Of a DNA stretch of 14,901 nt, positions 1-7,992 are shown piece after piece (position 1 is the stretch's first letter; every line of letters begins with the position of its first letter). The notes below the pieces were generated by a model that was not told the DNA's origin, did not search any database, and saw nothing but the letters and a program-made list of their open reading frames with translations. The stretch is from Propionibacteriaceae bacterium (GTDB lineage: Bacteria > Actinomycetota > Actinomycetes > Propionibacteriales > Propionibacteriaceae), in NCBI GenBank assembly GCA_027346035.1, contig DAIESZ010000208.1, forward strand, positions 1 to 14,901. The letters are read 5' to 3'. The translations under genes were made by a program, and so were the position numbers.

Positions 1-1205
1 ACATCGAGTCGCTGCCCTTCCTCGAGGCCGCCCGGCAGGTGCGCCACGACGTCGGCCGCGAGAACGTCTTCTTCCTTCATGTGTCGCTCGTGCCCTACAT
101 CGGGCCCTCCGGCGAGATGAAGACCAAGCCCACCCAGCACAGCGTCGCCGCGCTGCGCCAGGTCGGTATCCAGCCCGACGCGATCGTGTGCCGGTCGGCG
201 CGCGACCTGCCGTCGGGGATCAAGGGCAAGATCGCCCTCATGTGCGACGTCGACGAGGAGGCCGTGGTCTCCTGCATCGATGCGCAGTCGATCTACGCGA
301 TCCCGAAGATGCTGCACGCCGAGGGCCTGGACGCCTACGTGGTGCGCCGGTTGAACCTGCGCTTCCGCGACGTCGACTGGACCATGTGGAACGACCTTCT
401 CGAGCGGGTGCAATACCCGAAGGAGGACGTGACGATCGCCCTCGTCGGCAAGTACATCGACCTCCCCGACGCCTACCTGTCGGTCACCGAGGCGTTGCGC
501 GCCGGGGGATTCGCCAACTGGGCGAAGGTGAACATCCGCTGGGTCGCCTCGGATGAGTGCGACACGCCCGAGGGGGCGCGGCAGGCCCTCGCCGGTGTCG
601 ACGGTATCTGCGTGCCCGGCGGGTTCGGGATCCGTGGGGTCGAGGGCAAGGTCGGTGCGATCCGATACGCCCGCGAGAACTTTGTGCCGATCCTCGGGCT
701 GTGTCTCGGGCTGCAGTGCATGGTGATCGAGGTGGCCCGTGACCTCGCCGGCATCGAGGACGCCGACTCGAGCGAGTTCAGCCCGGGTTGCGCCAATCCG
801 GTGATCGCGACGATGGCCGAACAGGAACACATCGTCGACGGCGGGGGCGATCTGGGCGGCTCGATGCGGCTGGGATCGTATCCGCACGAACTCGTGCGCG
901 GCACGCTCGTACACAAGCTGTACGGCAAGGTGAAGGTCGAGGAGCGCCACCGTCACCGCTACGAGGTGAACCACGCCTACCGCGAGCGGCTCGAGAAGGC
1001 CGGCTTGGTCATCAGCGGCACCTCGCCCGACCGCGGCCTGGTCGAGTTCATCGAACTGCCCACCTCGGTGCACCCGTTCTTCGTCGGCACCCAGGCGCAC
1101 CCGGAGCTCAAGTCGCGCCCGACCCGCCCGCACCCGCTGTTCGCGGGACTCATCGAGGCCGCGCTGAGGCGCAAGCTCGATGGTCGGCTTCCGGTCGAGG
1201 AGTGA
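1..1205 (+). CDS. pyrG: CTP synthase, 5' end outside the window
   Basis: Partial gene. The reading frame is open from the first base, so about 145 N-terminal residues (first half of the amidoligase domain) are missing. CTP synthase converts UTP, ATP and glutamine to CTP in the cytosol, the last step of de novo CTP synthesis. The visible part opens with the family motif [10 protein letters not shown] and continues with the nucleotide-binding segment [11 protein letters not shown]. The glutamine amidotransferase domain then begins near [16 protein letters not shown]. The nucleophile cysteine sits in GLCLGLQ, and the His-Glu pair of the triad is in TQAHPEL near the C-terminus. The ending is complete (stop 1203-1205) and of normal length, with no damage visible. 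The following Nudix gene starts 7 bases after the stop, so the two are probably co-transcribed. The promoter lies upstream of the window. Confidence 0.97.
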   Translation, partial: IESLPFLEAARQVRHDVGRENVFFLHVSLVPYIGPSGEMKTKPTQHSVAALRQVGIQPDAIVCRSARDLPSGIKGKIALMCDVDEEAVVSCIDAQSIYAIPKMLHAEGLDAYVVRRLNLRFRDVDWTMWNDLLERVQYPKEDVTIALVGKYIDLPDAYLSVTEALRAGGFANWAKVNIRWVASDECDTPEGARQALAGVDGICVPGGFGIRGVEGKVGAIRYARENFVPILGLCLGLQCMVIEVARDLAGIEDADSSEFSPGCANPVIATMAEQEHIVDGGGDLGGSMRLGSYPHELVRGTLVHKLYGKVKVEERHRHRYEVNHAYRERLEKAGLVISGTSPDRGLVEFIELPTSVHPFFVGTQAHPELKSRPTRPHPLFAGLIEAALRRKLDGRLPVEE

Positions 1206-1212
1206 CGGGCCG

Positions 1213-1890
1213 GTGACCAGGCCAGACATCGACCCCTACGATCGCCCGGAGAGCTGGCGGATCGTCGATCACCGAGTAATCGCCCGCGGGCGGGTCTCCG
1301 ACTTCGTCGAGGATCTCATCGAGGCCCCCGACGGCGTGCGGTTCACCCGGCAGTGGGCCACCCACCCAGGAGCCGTCGCCGTCATCGCCCTGCGTGACGA
1401 CCACCGCGTCGCGGTGATCCACCAGTATCGTCATCCGGTCGCCATGAGGCTCATCGAACCGCCCGCGGGCCTGCTCGACATGGACGACGAAGACTGGCTG
1501 GTCGCCGCCCAGCGTGAACTCGCCGAGGAGGCGATGCTGCGCGCCGACGACTGGCGGGTGCTGGTCGACATCTTCACCACCCCCGGTGGCGTGGCCGAGA
1601 GCATCCGTATCTATCTCGCCCGCGGACTCCACCGGGCCGCGCGTCCCGACGGGTTCGAGGCCGAACACGAGGAGGCCCACATGGACCTCGGCTGGGTCGA
1701 GTTGGGTGACCTCGTCGACGCCGTGTTCGCCGGACACGTCCAGTCACCCAGCATGGTGTCGGGCGTCCTGGCGCTGCAGGCCGCGGAGGCCACGGGTCGT
1801 CTCGATGCGCTGCGTCCCGCCGATGCCCCCTGGCCGGCCCGCGATGTGTGGGAACGGCGCAACCGGGAGCTCGCCGGGCTCGATGGCTGA
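1213..1890 (+). CDS. Nudix hydrolase, ADP-ribose pyrophosphatase type
   Basis: Protein of 225 residues, probably hydrolysing ADP-ribose to AMP and ribose-5-phosphate. The Nudix box runs from [10 protein letters not shown] through [12 protein letters not shown]. It has one extra residue between the first Gly and Glu, and Met where the classical box has its late Gly. From memory the actinobacterial ADP-ribose pyrophosphatases, such as mycobacterial Rv1700, share the extra residue, so I do not read this as loss of activity. REL-EE supplies the metal-binding glutamates. I chose GTG at 1213, which is preceded by GAGGAG at 1197-1202, because the in-frame ATG at 1180 lies inside the pyrG coding end and has no comparable site. 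The stop overlaps the xerD start by 8 bases. Substrate is inferred from family and neighbourhood only. Confidence 0.88.
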   Translation: MTRPDIDPYDRPESWRIVDHRVIARGRVSDFVEDLIEAPDGVRFTRQWATHPGAVAVIALRDDHRVAVIHQYRHPVAMRLIEPPAGLLDMDDEDWLVAAQRELAEEAMLRADDWRVLVDIFTTPGGVAESIRIYLARGLHRAARPDGFEAEHEEAHMDLGWVELGDLVDAVFAGHVQSPSMVSGVLALQAAEATGRLDALRPADAPWPARDVWERRNRELAGLDG

Positions 1891-2818
1891 ACTCCAGCCG
1901 CTCGTCGACGGGTGGCTCGCGCACCTGGCGATCGAGCAGGGCCGCTCGGCCAACACCATCGCGGCCTACCGCCGCGATGCGCACAGGTACGTCGACTGGC
2001 TCGCCGGCCGCGGGATCACCGACCTCGCCGAGGTCACCAGCCACGACGTGACGGCCTTCCAGCGGGAACTCGCCGAGGGGGACGCCGGCCGGCCGCCGCT
2101 CGCCGCGTCCAGCGTCGCCCGGTGCATCGCCGCCGTTCGCAGCCTGCACCGCTTCGCCCACGCCGACGGGATGACCGACACCGACCCGGCGGCCCGGGTG
2201 AGCCCGCCGCACCTCGGGCGGCGCCTCCCCAAGGCACTCGCTCTCGCCGAGGTGCAGGCGCTGCTCGACGGATGCGACCGCAGCACCGTCGACGGGCTGC
2301 TCGAATCCGCCCTGCTGGAACTCCTGTACGGCACCGGCGCGCGGATCTCCGAGGTGTGTGGGCTCGACGTCGACGACGTCGTGCGGGTTCTGGCCGATGA
2401 CGACGCCGCGCTGCGGCTGCTGGGCAAGGGCAGCAAGGAGCGGCTGGTGCCGCTCGGCAGTTTCGCCCGCTCCGCGGTCGATGCGTGGCTGGTGCGGGGG
2501 AGGCCGGCTCGGGCGGGACGCGCACGGGTCGCGAGCCCCGCCCTGCTGCTCAACAGCTTCGGGGAGCGGTTGTCCCGGCAGAGCGCATGGGGCATCATCA
2601 GGGCCGCCGGCGACCGGGCCGGGATCGCTCACATCGGCCCCCACAGCCTGCGGCACAGCTACGCCACGCACCTGCTCGAAGGCGGGGCTGACGTGCGCGT
2701 CGTCCAGGAACTGCTGGGGCACGCGTCGGTGACCACCACCCAGATCTACACGCTGGTGACGGTCGATCACCTGCGCGAGGTGTACCGGGCGGCGCATCCC
2801 CGGGCCCGGGGCACATAG
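1883..2818 (+). CDS. xerD: Tyrosine recombinase XerD
   Basis: Site-specific recombinase of 311 residues, which with XerC resolves chromosome dimers at dif during division. The N-terminal SAM-like core-binding domain spans about residues 1-105 ([18 protein letters not shown]). The catalytic domain holds the full set of residues: Arg154 (GTGARISEV), Lys182 (GKGSKER), His254 and Arg257 ([11 protein letters not shown]), His280 (ELLGHAS) and nucleophile Tyr289 (TTTQIYT). The spacing from His254 to Tyr289 equals that in E. coli XerD. ATG 1883 overlaps the Nudix stop by 8 bases, suggesting translational coupling. A much longer upstream reading (from 1514) runs through the Nudix gene in another frame and is rejected. 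XerD rather than XerC is inferred from its place beside parA and scpAB; sequence comparison would settle it. Confidence 0.93.
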   Translation: MAELQPLVDGWLAHLAIEQGRSANTIAAYRRDAHRYVDWLAGRGITDLAEVTSHDVTAFQRELAEGDAGRPPLAASSVARCIAAVRSLHRFAHADGMTDTDPAARVSPPHLGRRLPKALALAEVQALLDGCDRSTVDGLLESALLELLYGTGARISEVCGLDVDDVVRVLADDDAALRLLGKGSKERLVPLGSFARSAVDAWLVRGRPARAGRARVASPALLLNSFGERLSRQSAWGIIRAAGDRAGIAHIGPHSLRHSYATHLLEGGADVRVVQELLGHASVTTTQIYTLVTVDHLREVYRAAHPRARGT

Positions 2819-2821
2819 ACT
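2816..2821 (+). promoter_or_regulatory. Candidate -10 box for parA (TAGACT)
   Basis: TAGACT fits the actinobacterial TANNNT -10 pattern and overlaps the xerD stop codon. It would place a transcription start near 2828 and give parA a leader of about 64 bases. No convincing -35 hexamer was found 16-18 bases upstream. The 73-base gap 2819-2891 holds nothing else visible except the AAGGAGG ribosome site at 2881-2887. Confidence 0.38.
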
Positions 2822-2891
2822 ACGGCCAACGGCCGCAAAGTCGACAAATCGGCGTCGATCACGGCGACCGTTCCGACGGCAAGGAGGATCT

Positions 2892-3833
2892 GTGGACACT
2901 CGAGCTGACATCCCGCGCATCGGTGGTGACCCCGCCCTGTTCGAGGTGCCCGCACGAACCGGGCTTCCCGGCCCCGGGCAGGCGCCCGACGGGATCGGTC
3001 CCACGGGGCGCCCACTGCCGGACCTGCCCGACCCGCAACCTCCGCAGGCGGGACCCAAGATCGCCCTGATCATCGCGATGACCAACCAGAAGGGCGGCGT
3101 CGGCAAGACCACCACCGCGATCAACCTCGGGGCGGCGCTCGTCGAGACCGGACGTCGCGTGCTGCTCGTCGACTTCGATCCGCAGGGCTCGCTGTCGGTG
3201 GGATTGGGCGTCAACCCGCACACCCTCGAGAAGAGCATCTACAACCTGCTGCTGAGCAGGCAGTACACCCTTGACGACGTGATCGCGCCCACCAATGTCG
3301 AGGGCCTCGACATTCTGCCGAGCAACATCGACCTGTCGGCCGCCGAGGTGCAACTGGTGAGCGAAGTGGCCCGCGAACAGACCCTGCTGCGGGTGCTCGA
3401 CAAGGCGCGCGACCGCTACGACATCATCCTCATCGACTGCGCACCCTCCCTCGGGCTGCTGACGGTCAACGCGCTGACGGCGTCCGACAAGGTGATCATC
3501 CCGCTCGAATGCGAGTTCTTCGCGCTGCGTGGCGTCGCGCTGCTCACCGACACGATCGGCAAGGTGCAGGACCGCCTCAACCCGAACCTCGAGATCCTCG
3601 GCATCCTCGGAACCATGTACGACGCGCGCACCCTGCACAGCCGGGAGGTGCTCGAACGGGTCGTCCAGGCGTTCGGCGAGACCGTGTTCCACACCGTCAT
3701 CCGGCGCACGATCAAGTTCCCGGAAACGACCGTCGCGGGTGAGCCCATCACCACCTATTCGCCCAACTCGCCCGGTGCCACCGCGTACCGGGCCCTCGCT
3801 CGAGAGGTTCTGGCCCGGTGTCCCGGCGCGTGA
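2892..3833 (+). CDS. ParA/Soj-family partitioning ATPase
   Basis: Cytosolic ATPase of 313 residues in the ParA/MinD superfamily, expected to bind DNA non-specifically as an ATP dimer and to be stimulated by a DNA-bound partner. The deviant Walker A motif KGGVGKTTT spans residues 67-75, with the signature lysine at the start. The A' motif LLVDFDPQ (Asp94, Asp96) and Walker B IILIDCAPS (Asp182) follow. Residues 1-55 form a proline- and glycine-rich, probably disordered extension not found in short Soj proteins. The start is GTG 2892, placed 4 bases after AAGGAGG, which fixes the extension as translated. The position between xerD and scpA matches the mycobacterial ParA homologue Rv1708. No ParB is encoded here; the next small gene is the obvious candidate partner. 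Confidence 0.93.
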   Translation: MDTRADIPRIGGDPALFEVPARTGLPGPGQAPDGIGPTGRPLPDLPDPQPPQAGPKIALIIAMTNQKGGVGKTTTAINLGAALVETGRRVLLVDFDPQGSLSVGLGVNPHTLEKSIYNLLLSRQYTLDDVIAPTNVEGLDILPSNIDLSAAEVQLVSEVAREQTLLRVLDKARDRYDIILIDCAPSLGLLTVNALTASDKVIIPLECEFFALRGVALLTDTIGKVQDRLNPNLEILGILGTMYDARTLHSREVLERVVQAFGETVFHTVIRRTIKFPETTVAGEPITTYSPNSPGATAYRALAREVLARCPGA

Positions 3834-4201
3834 GCCTGCCGGGCGCCTCGGAACTGTTCCGGACGACCCAGAACCCCGAGGGCCACCCGGAGGAGGCGGC
3901 ACCCGTGCACGGTGCCGAGCAGACCGTCGGTGAGCGTCCCGAGTCCCGGCGCGCCTCCCGCAGGTCTCGGACCAGTGCGGGGGAGGCCAGCGGGCGGGTA
4001 CGCCACGACGAGAAGATCACCGTCTACGTGAGCACCGACGAACTCATGGCCCTCGAGGAGGCCCGTCTCGCGCTGCGCCGCGACCACGCCGTCGGCGTCG
4101 ACCGCGGCCGGATCGTCCGGGCGGCCATCGCGATGGCGGTCGCCGACCTGTCCGAGCACGGGGACGCCTCCGCCCTCATCGAGCGGCTGCGCCCGACGTG
4201 A
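3818..4201 (+). CDS. Small protein with ribbon-helix-helix-like domain, between parA and scpA
   Basis: Protein of up to 127 residues. Residues 1-62 are low-complexity and rich in Arg, Ser, Glu and Pro. Residues 64-111 look like one ribbon-helix-helix unit: a short strand KITVYVS (66-72), a first helix through DELMALEEARLALRR, then a second helix DRGRIVRAAIAMAVADL. The C-terminal ASALIERLRP resembles the tail of conserved actinobacterial proteins found beside this ParA, as I recall them. Three starts are in frame: GTG 3818 (16-base overlap with parA, weak GAGAGG at 3802-3807), GTG 3830 (GTGA overlap with the parA stop) and GTG 3905 (8 bases after a strong GGAGGAGG at 3889-3896, giving 98 residues). 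Third-position GC stays very high from 3818 on, so I keep the longest form. The stop shares GTGA with the scpA start. Function is unproven; a DNA-binding partner of ParA is the best guess. Confidence 0.72.
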   Translation: MSRRVSLPGASELFRTTQNPEGHPEEAAPVHGAEQTVGERPESRRASRRSRTSAGEASGRVRHDEKITVYVSTDELMALEEARLALRRDHAVGVDRGRIVRAAIAMAVADLSEHGDASALIERLRPT

Positions 4202-5079
4202 CCGCCCAGCCGTCGGCGGTCCCCGAGGACGCCGGCGTCGCCCACCCGGGGTTCCACGTGCGGCTCGACAACTTCGAGGGGCCCTTCGACCTGCTGCTGC
4301 AGCTCATCGCCAGGCACAAGCTCGATGTCACCGAGGTGGCGCTGTCGAGGGTCACCGACGCATTCATCGCCCACGTGAAGGCCGGTGGGGCCGTCTGGGA
4401 CCTGGAGGTGACCAGCAACTTCCTCGTGGTCGCCGCGACCCTGCTCGACCTCAAGGCCGCCCGGCTGCTGCCGTCGGGTGAGGTCGAGGATCCGGAGGAT
4501 CTCGCGCTGCTCGAGGCCCGGGACCTCTTGTTCGCGCGGCTGCTGCAGTACCGCGCCTTCAAGCTGATGGCGGCGTGGCTGGCCGAACGCCTCACGGCCG
4601 AGCAGCGCCGCCACCCGCGCCCGGGTGGCCTGGAGCCGCGGTTCGCGGCGCTGATGCCCGAGGTGCGGATCCCCATCGGGGCCGAGGGCCTCGCCCGTCT
4701 GGCCGCCCGCGCCCTCACCCCGGCGCCCGCGGCCGAGGTGTCCCTCGAGCACCTGCACGCCCCGAGTGTCAGCGTCCCTGAGCAGGCGGCGCTCATCGTC
4801 GAGCGGCTGCGCAGGGCGGGGACGATGACGTTCCGGGCGCTGGTCGGTGACGCCGACAGGCTGACGACCATCGCCCGGTTCCTGGCGCTGCTCGAGCTGT
4901 TCCGCTCGCGGGCGGTCACCTTCGAGCAGATGGCCCCGCTCGCCGACCTGAGCGTGCGGTGGAGCGGTGACGAGTCCGCCGACGTGCGCGTCATCGACGA
5001 CTACACCGGCGCCGCCCTGGATGGCGACGGATCCGGCGCCACGACCAATGAGCAGACCGACGAGGGAGCAGAGTCATGA
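4198..5079 (+). CDS. scpA: ScpA, kleisin subunit of the SMC condensin
   Basis: Protein of 293 residues that bridges the SMC ATPase heads and binds ScpB, taking part in origin segregation and chromosome compaction. The diagnostic N-terminal kleisin segment FEGPFDLLLQLIARHKLDV is at about residues 26-44, followed by the helical SMC-neck-binding part ending in FLVVAATLLDLKAARLLP. The C-terminal winged-helix part includes MTFRALVGDADRLTTIARFLALLELF and AVTFEQ. An extra 15-20 residues precede the conserved start of the family. GTG 4198 overlaps the previous stop by 4 bases, and the scpA stop overlaps the scpB ATG by 4 bases, which indicates tight translational coupling of the three genes. No damage is seen. 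Confidence 0.95.
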   Translation: MTAQPSAVPEDAGVAHPGFHVRLDNFEGPFDLLLQLIARHKLDVTEVALSRVTDAFIAHVKAGGAVWDLEVTSNFLVVAATLLDLKAARLLPSGEVEDPEDLALLEARDLLFARLLQYRAFKLMAAWLAERLTAEQRRHPRPGGLEPRFAALMPEVRIPIGAEGLARLAARALTPAPAAEVSLEHLHAPSVSVPEQAALIVERLRRAGTMTFRALVGDADRLTTIARFLALLELFRSRAVTFEQMAPLADLSVRWSGDESADVRVIDDYTGAALDGDGSGATTNEQTDEGAES

Positions 5080-5789
5080 GCGAGCAAGCACCCGTCCCGC
5101 CGAGGGACGCCGCGTCCGATCGGGTGACCACGTCCGACGACATCGGCGGCGCCGTGGAGGCGTTGCTGCTCAGGGCCGACGAGCCGATGCCCGTCGAGGA
5201 ACTGGCCGATGCCGTGGGTGCGCCCGTTGTGGTCGTCGAGGAGTGCCTGACCGGGCTGGCAGGCTTCTACGACCGCACCGGACGCGGTTTCGAGCTGCGC
5301 CACGTCGCAGGGGGCTGGCGCTACTACACGCGCCCCGAGCATGGCGACCTCATCGCCCGGTGGGTGGTGAGCGGGTTGTCGTCACGGCTGTCCCAGGCCG
5401 CCCTGGAGACGCTCGCGGTGATCGCCTATCTGCAACCGATCTCCCGGTCCCGGGTGTCGGCGGTGCGCGGAGTCAACGTCGACGGTGTGGTGCGCACCCT
5501 GCTCGCCCGCGACCTCATCGCGGAGGTCGGCCACGACGACGAGACCGGTGCGGTGCACCTCGGCACGACCACCTACTTCCTCGAACGGCTCGGCCTGGCC
5601 CGGCTCGACGACCTCCCGCCGATCGCCCCGCTGCTGCCGGACGCCGCCCAGCTCGAGGAGGAACTGTCCGCGCTCGCAGCCTCCCTTCCCGAGGCCGGGC
5701 GCCCGGGCGATTCGGAACCACCGGCACCCACGGGCGACAATGGGTCCGACCATGGCCGCTCCGATGACCATGACGAGCTGGAGGAATGA
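5076..5789 (+). CDS. scpB: ScpB, winged-helix subunit of the SMC condensin
   Basis: Protein of 237 residues that dimerises and binds the central region of ScpA. Two winged-helix domains are recognisable. The first covers about residues 22-95 (GGAVEALLLRADEPMPVEELADAVG, then FELRHVAGGWRYYTRPEH). The second carries the family signature QAALETLAVIAYLQPISRSR followed by AVRGVNVDGVVRTLLARDLI, and ends with a TTTYFLERLGL segment. The C-terminal 50 residues are acidic and probably disordered. ATG 5076 lies in the ATGA overlap with scpA. The product acts with ScpA and with an SMC protein encoded elsewhere. Confidence 0.95.
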   Translation: MSEQAPVPPRDAASDRVTTSDDIGGAVEALLLRADEPMPVEELADAVGAPVVVVEECLTGLAGFYDRTGRGFELRHVAGGWRYYTRPEHGDLIARWVVSGLSSRLSQAALETLAVIAYLQPISRSRVSAVRGVNVDGVVRTLLARDLIAEVGHDDETGAVHLGTTTYFLERLGLARLDDLPPIAPLLPDAAQLEEELSALAASLPEAGRPGDSEPPAPTGDNGSDHGRSDDHDELEE

Positions 5790-5790
5790 C

Positions 5791-6549
5791 ATGAGCACCG
5801 AGCCCGAGCCGGACGGCGTACGACTGCAGAAGGTGATCGCCGCCGCCGGGATCGCCTCCCGTCGAGCCAGCGAGCAGCTCATCGCTGAGGGACGCGTCGA
5901 GGTGAACGGCCGGATCGTCACCGAGATGGGACGCCGGGTGGACCCGGAGTCCGACCGCATCCGCGTCGACGGTGCCCGCATCACGCCCCCACGGCGGCAC
6001 ATGTACCTCGTGCTGAACAAGCCACGGGGTGTCGTCTCGACCATGGACGACCCCGAGGGGCGTCCGACCCTGAGCGACTACCTGCCCCGCACCAAGCTGA
6101 GGTTGTTCCACGTCGGGCGGCTCGACACCGACACCGAGGGCCTGATCCTGCTGACCAACGACGGCGAGTTCGCCCATCGGATGGCCCACCCCAGCTACCA
6201 GGTGCCGAAGACCTACCTGGCAGAGGTCGAGGGCATGCTCGACAACACGGTCCTCCGGCGGCTCGAGAAGGGCGTCACCCTCGACGACGGACCGGTGCGG
6301 CCCGACAACGTGAAGCTCGTGCAGCGGACCGAGACCCGCAGCCTGCTCGCGATCACCCTGCATGAGGGACGCAACCGGATCGTGCGCCGCATGATGGACT
6401 CGGTCGGGCACCCGGTGCGTCGGTTGAGCCGAACGGCCATCGGCCCGGTGCGGCTCATCGACCGCGGCGCCGGACAGCTGGCCGTCGGTGCGTCCCGTGA
6501 ACTGACCCGCGACGAACTCGGAGCGCTGCTCGACCTCGTGGATATGTGA
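5791..6549 (+). CDS. RsuA/RluB-type pseudouridine synthase
   Basis: RNA-modifying enzyme of 252 residues that isomerises uridine to pseudouridine in ribosomal RNA. The N-terminal S4 RNA-binding domain covers about residues 10-68 (VRLQKVIAAAGIASRRASE). The catalytic domain contains the family motif GRLDTDTEGLILLTNDG with catalytic Asp112, preceded by LVLNKPRGVVST and followed by KTYLAEVEG and EGRNRIVRRM. Length suits RluB, which modifies 23S rRNA, but RsuA-like 16S activity cannot be excluded from sequence alone. ATG 5791 follows the scpB stop by one base, with GGAGG at 5780-5784. The scpB-rluB order is conserved in actinobacteria, usually followed by cmk and der; here it is followed by pafA instead. 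Confidence 0.93.
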   Translation: MSTEPEPDGVRLQKVIAAAGIASRRASEQLIAEGRVEVNGRIVTEMGRRVDPESDRIRVDGARITPPRRHMYLVLNKPRGVVSTMDDPEGRPTLSDYLPRTKLRLFHVGRLDTDTEGLILLTNDGEFAHRMAHPSYQVPKTYLAEVEGMLDNTVLRRLEKGVTLDDGPVRPDNVKLVQRTETRSLLAITLHEGRNRIVRRMMDSVGHPVRRLSRTAIGPVRLIDRGAGQLAVGASRELTRDELGALLDLVDM

Positions 6550-6550
6550 C

Positions 6551-7942
6551 ATGTCTCCTCGGGTTCGGGGGATCGAGACGGAGTACGGCCTCAACCTGAG
6601 GATCGACGGGGGTCACGGCTGGCGCCGGGTCGGCAGCGACGAGGCCGCCCGGCAGTTGTTCGCGCCGGTCGTCGAGGCCAACGCGGCGACCAACGTGTTC
6701 CTTCGCAACGGCGGCCGGCTCTACCTCGACGTCGGCTCCCACCCTGAGTACGCGACCCCCGAATGCCGAACGATCCGCGATCTCATCGCCCACGACCGGG
6801 CCGGGGACGCCATCGTCAACAGGCTCGCTGACACCGCGCTGCATCAACTCGACGAGCAGGGGGTGCCCGCGCGGATCACGATCCTGAAGAACAACCTGGA
6901 CTCGCACGGCAACGCCTACGGCAGCCACGAGAACTACCAGATCGGGCGGAGCCTCGACTACGACCAGGTGGCCCGCGCGCTCACCCCGTTCCTCGCCACC
7001 CGGCAGTTGATCTGCGGGGCCGGCCGGTGGGTGCGCGGTCCCCGCGACTCGTGGTTCGAGCTGAGCCAGCGGGCCGAGCACACGTGGGACCCTGTGGCGT
7101 CCTCGACCACCCGGTCGCGTCCGTTCATCAACACCCGCGACGAGCCGCACGCCGACCCCACCCGGCACCGGCGACTTCATGTGGTCGTGGGCGACTCGAC
7201 CCTGTCCCAGGCCACGCTGCTGGTGCGGATCGGGAGCACCGAGCTGGTGCTCCGGGCCATCGAGGACGGCGTCGGGTTCGACGCGCTCGACCTCGACGAC
7301 CCCACGGGGGCGATCCGTTCCGCCAGCCGCGACCTGCTGGGGCGCACGCCGCTCGAGCTTCGTGACGGCAGCAGACTGCCGCCGGTCGACCTGCAGCGGC
7401 AGATCTGGAGGCGGGTGGAGGAGTACGCCGATACCGACGAACTCCGTGACGCGCACACCACCTGGGGACGCGTGCTCGACGCGATCGCCGACGACCGGCT
7501 CGACCTCATCGAGGGGGAGATCGACTGGGTGGCCAAGTACCGCATGCTCCGTGCCTGGACCGCCCGGCACGGGCACGACGACGCGCGCCTCGCCCAGCTC
7601 GACCTCGCCTGGCACGACATCCGACCTGGACAAGGGTTGTTCCGGCTGGCGGAGGAGCACGGCACGATGCGCCGGGTCGTCGACGACGAGGAGATTCGCC
7701 GTGCGGTTGAGACGCCGCCCGCCGACACGCGCGCCGCTCTGCGGGGGCGTTTCATCGCGGCCGCTCAGGCAAGCCGACGCACCTACACCGTCGACTGGAT
7801 GACGTTCACGGTGCACGACCTGGCCGACGGCATGCTCAGCTGTCCCGACCCGTTGACAAGCAGCGATCCCCGGGTTGACGCCCTCATCGACCGGATGGCA
7901 CTGGAGCCGCGGATGGCCCGGCCGTTCACCGCGGCGCAGTAG
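6551..7942 (+). CDS. pafA: Pup-protein ligase PafA
   Basis: Protein of 463 residues. PafA attaches the small protein Pup, through its C-terminal glutamate side chain, to lysines of target proteins using ATP. It belongs to the glutamine-synthetase-like fold. Motifs in order: GIETEYG with Glu9, FLRNGGRLYLDVGSHPEYA with the catalytic-base Asp at residue 60, KNNLDSHGNAYGSHENY, TRQLICGAG, INTRDEPHAD, EIDWVAKYRML and RTYTVDWM. These match PafA rather than its paralogue Dop, which has LYVDHAHPEYS-like and DWPAKLRLL-like motifs and a long loop after its ETEYG that is absent here. ATG 6551 follows the rluB stop by one base without a clear ribosome site, so coupling to rluB is likely. Pup, Dop and Mpa genes are not nearby. 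Confidence 0.94.
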   Translation: MSPRVRGIETEYGLNLRIDGGHGWRRVGSDEAARQLFAPVVEANAATNVFLRNGGRLYLDVGSHPEYATPECRTIRDLIAHDRAGDAIVNRLADTALHQLDEQGVPARITILKNNLDSHGNAYGSHENYQIGRSLDYDQVARALTPFLATRQLICGAGRWVRGPRDSWFELSQRAEHTWDPVASSTTRSRPFINTRDEPHADPTRHRRLHVVVGDSTLSQATLLVRIGSTELVLRAIEDGVGFDALDLDDPTGAIRSASRDLLGRTPLELRDGSRLPPVDLQRQIWRRVEEYADTDELRDAHTTWGRVLDAIADDRLDLIEGEIDWVAKYRMLRAWTARHGHDDARLAQLDLAWHDIRPGQGLFRLAEEHGTMRRVVDDEEIRRAVETPPADTRAALRGRFIAAAQASRRTYTVDWMTFTVHDLADGMLSCPDPLTSSDPRVDALIDRMALEPRMARPFTAAQ

Positions 7943-7980
7943 CTCCCGGACGCCGTCGTGGCTCCATGCCCTGGGTCGGG

Positions 7981-7986
7981 TAACCT
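7981..7986 (+). promoter_or_regulatory. Candidate -10 box of the FKBP lipoprotein gene (TAACCT)
   Basis: TAACCT ends 6 bases before the GTG start at 7993, so transcription would begin at or next to the start codon and give a leaderless message, a common arrangement in actinobacteria. No consensus -35 is visible. There is also no ribosome-binding sequence before this GTG, which agrees with the leaderless reading. The rest of the gap 7943-7980 shows nothing recognisable. Confidence 0.45.
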
Positions 7987-7992
7987 GCACTG

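Noticed and set aside
1514..1882. Extended N-terminus of XerD read from ATG 1514
   Set aside because: This part overlaps the Nudix gene in another frame and has Ser/Pro/Arg-rich shadow composition; XerD homologues begin close to residue 1 of the 1883 start.
1574..3238. Reverse-strand open frame of 554 codons across the Nudix, xerD and parA genes
   Set aside because: The forward strand encodes three clear families here. Long antisense frames are expected at this GC content, and the translation is low-complexity without any recognisable domain.
4255..4377. CACGTG cores at 4255-4260, 4372-4377 and also 9976-9981 as parS sites
   Set aside because: The flanks do not match the parS consensus TGTTTCACGTGAAACA; at best about 10 of 16 positions agree, and all are inside coding sequence.
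6455..7990. Reverse-strand open frame of 511 codons opposite pafA
   Set aside because: It is the antisense shadow of pafA, rich in Arg, Gly, Pro and Val, without motifs or a start signal.
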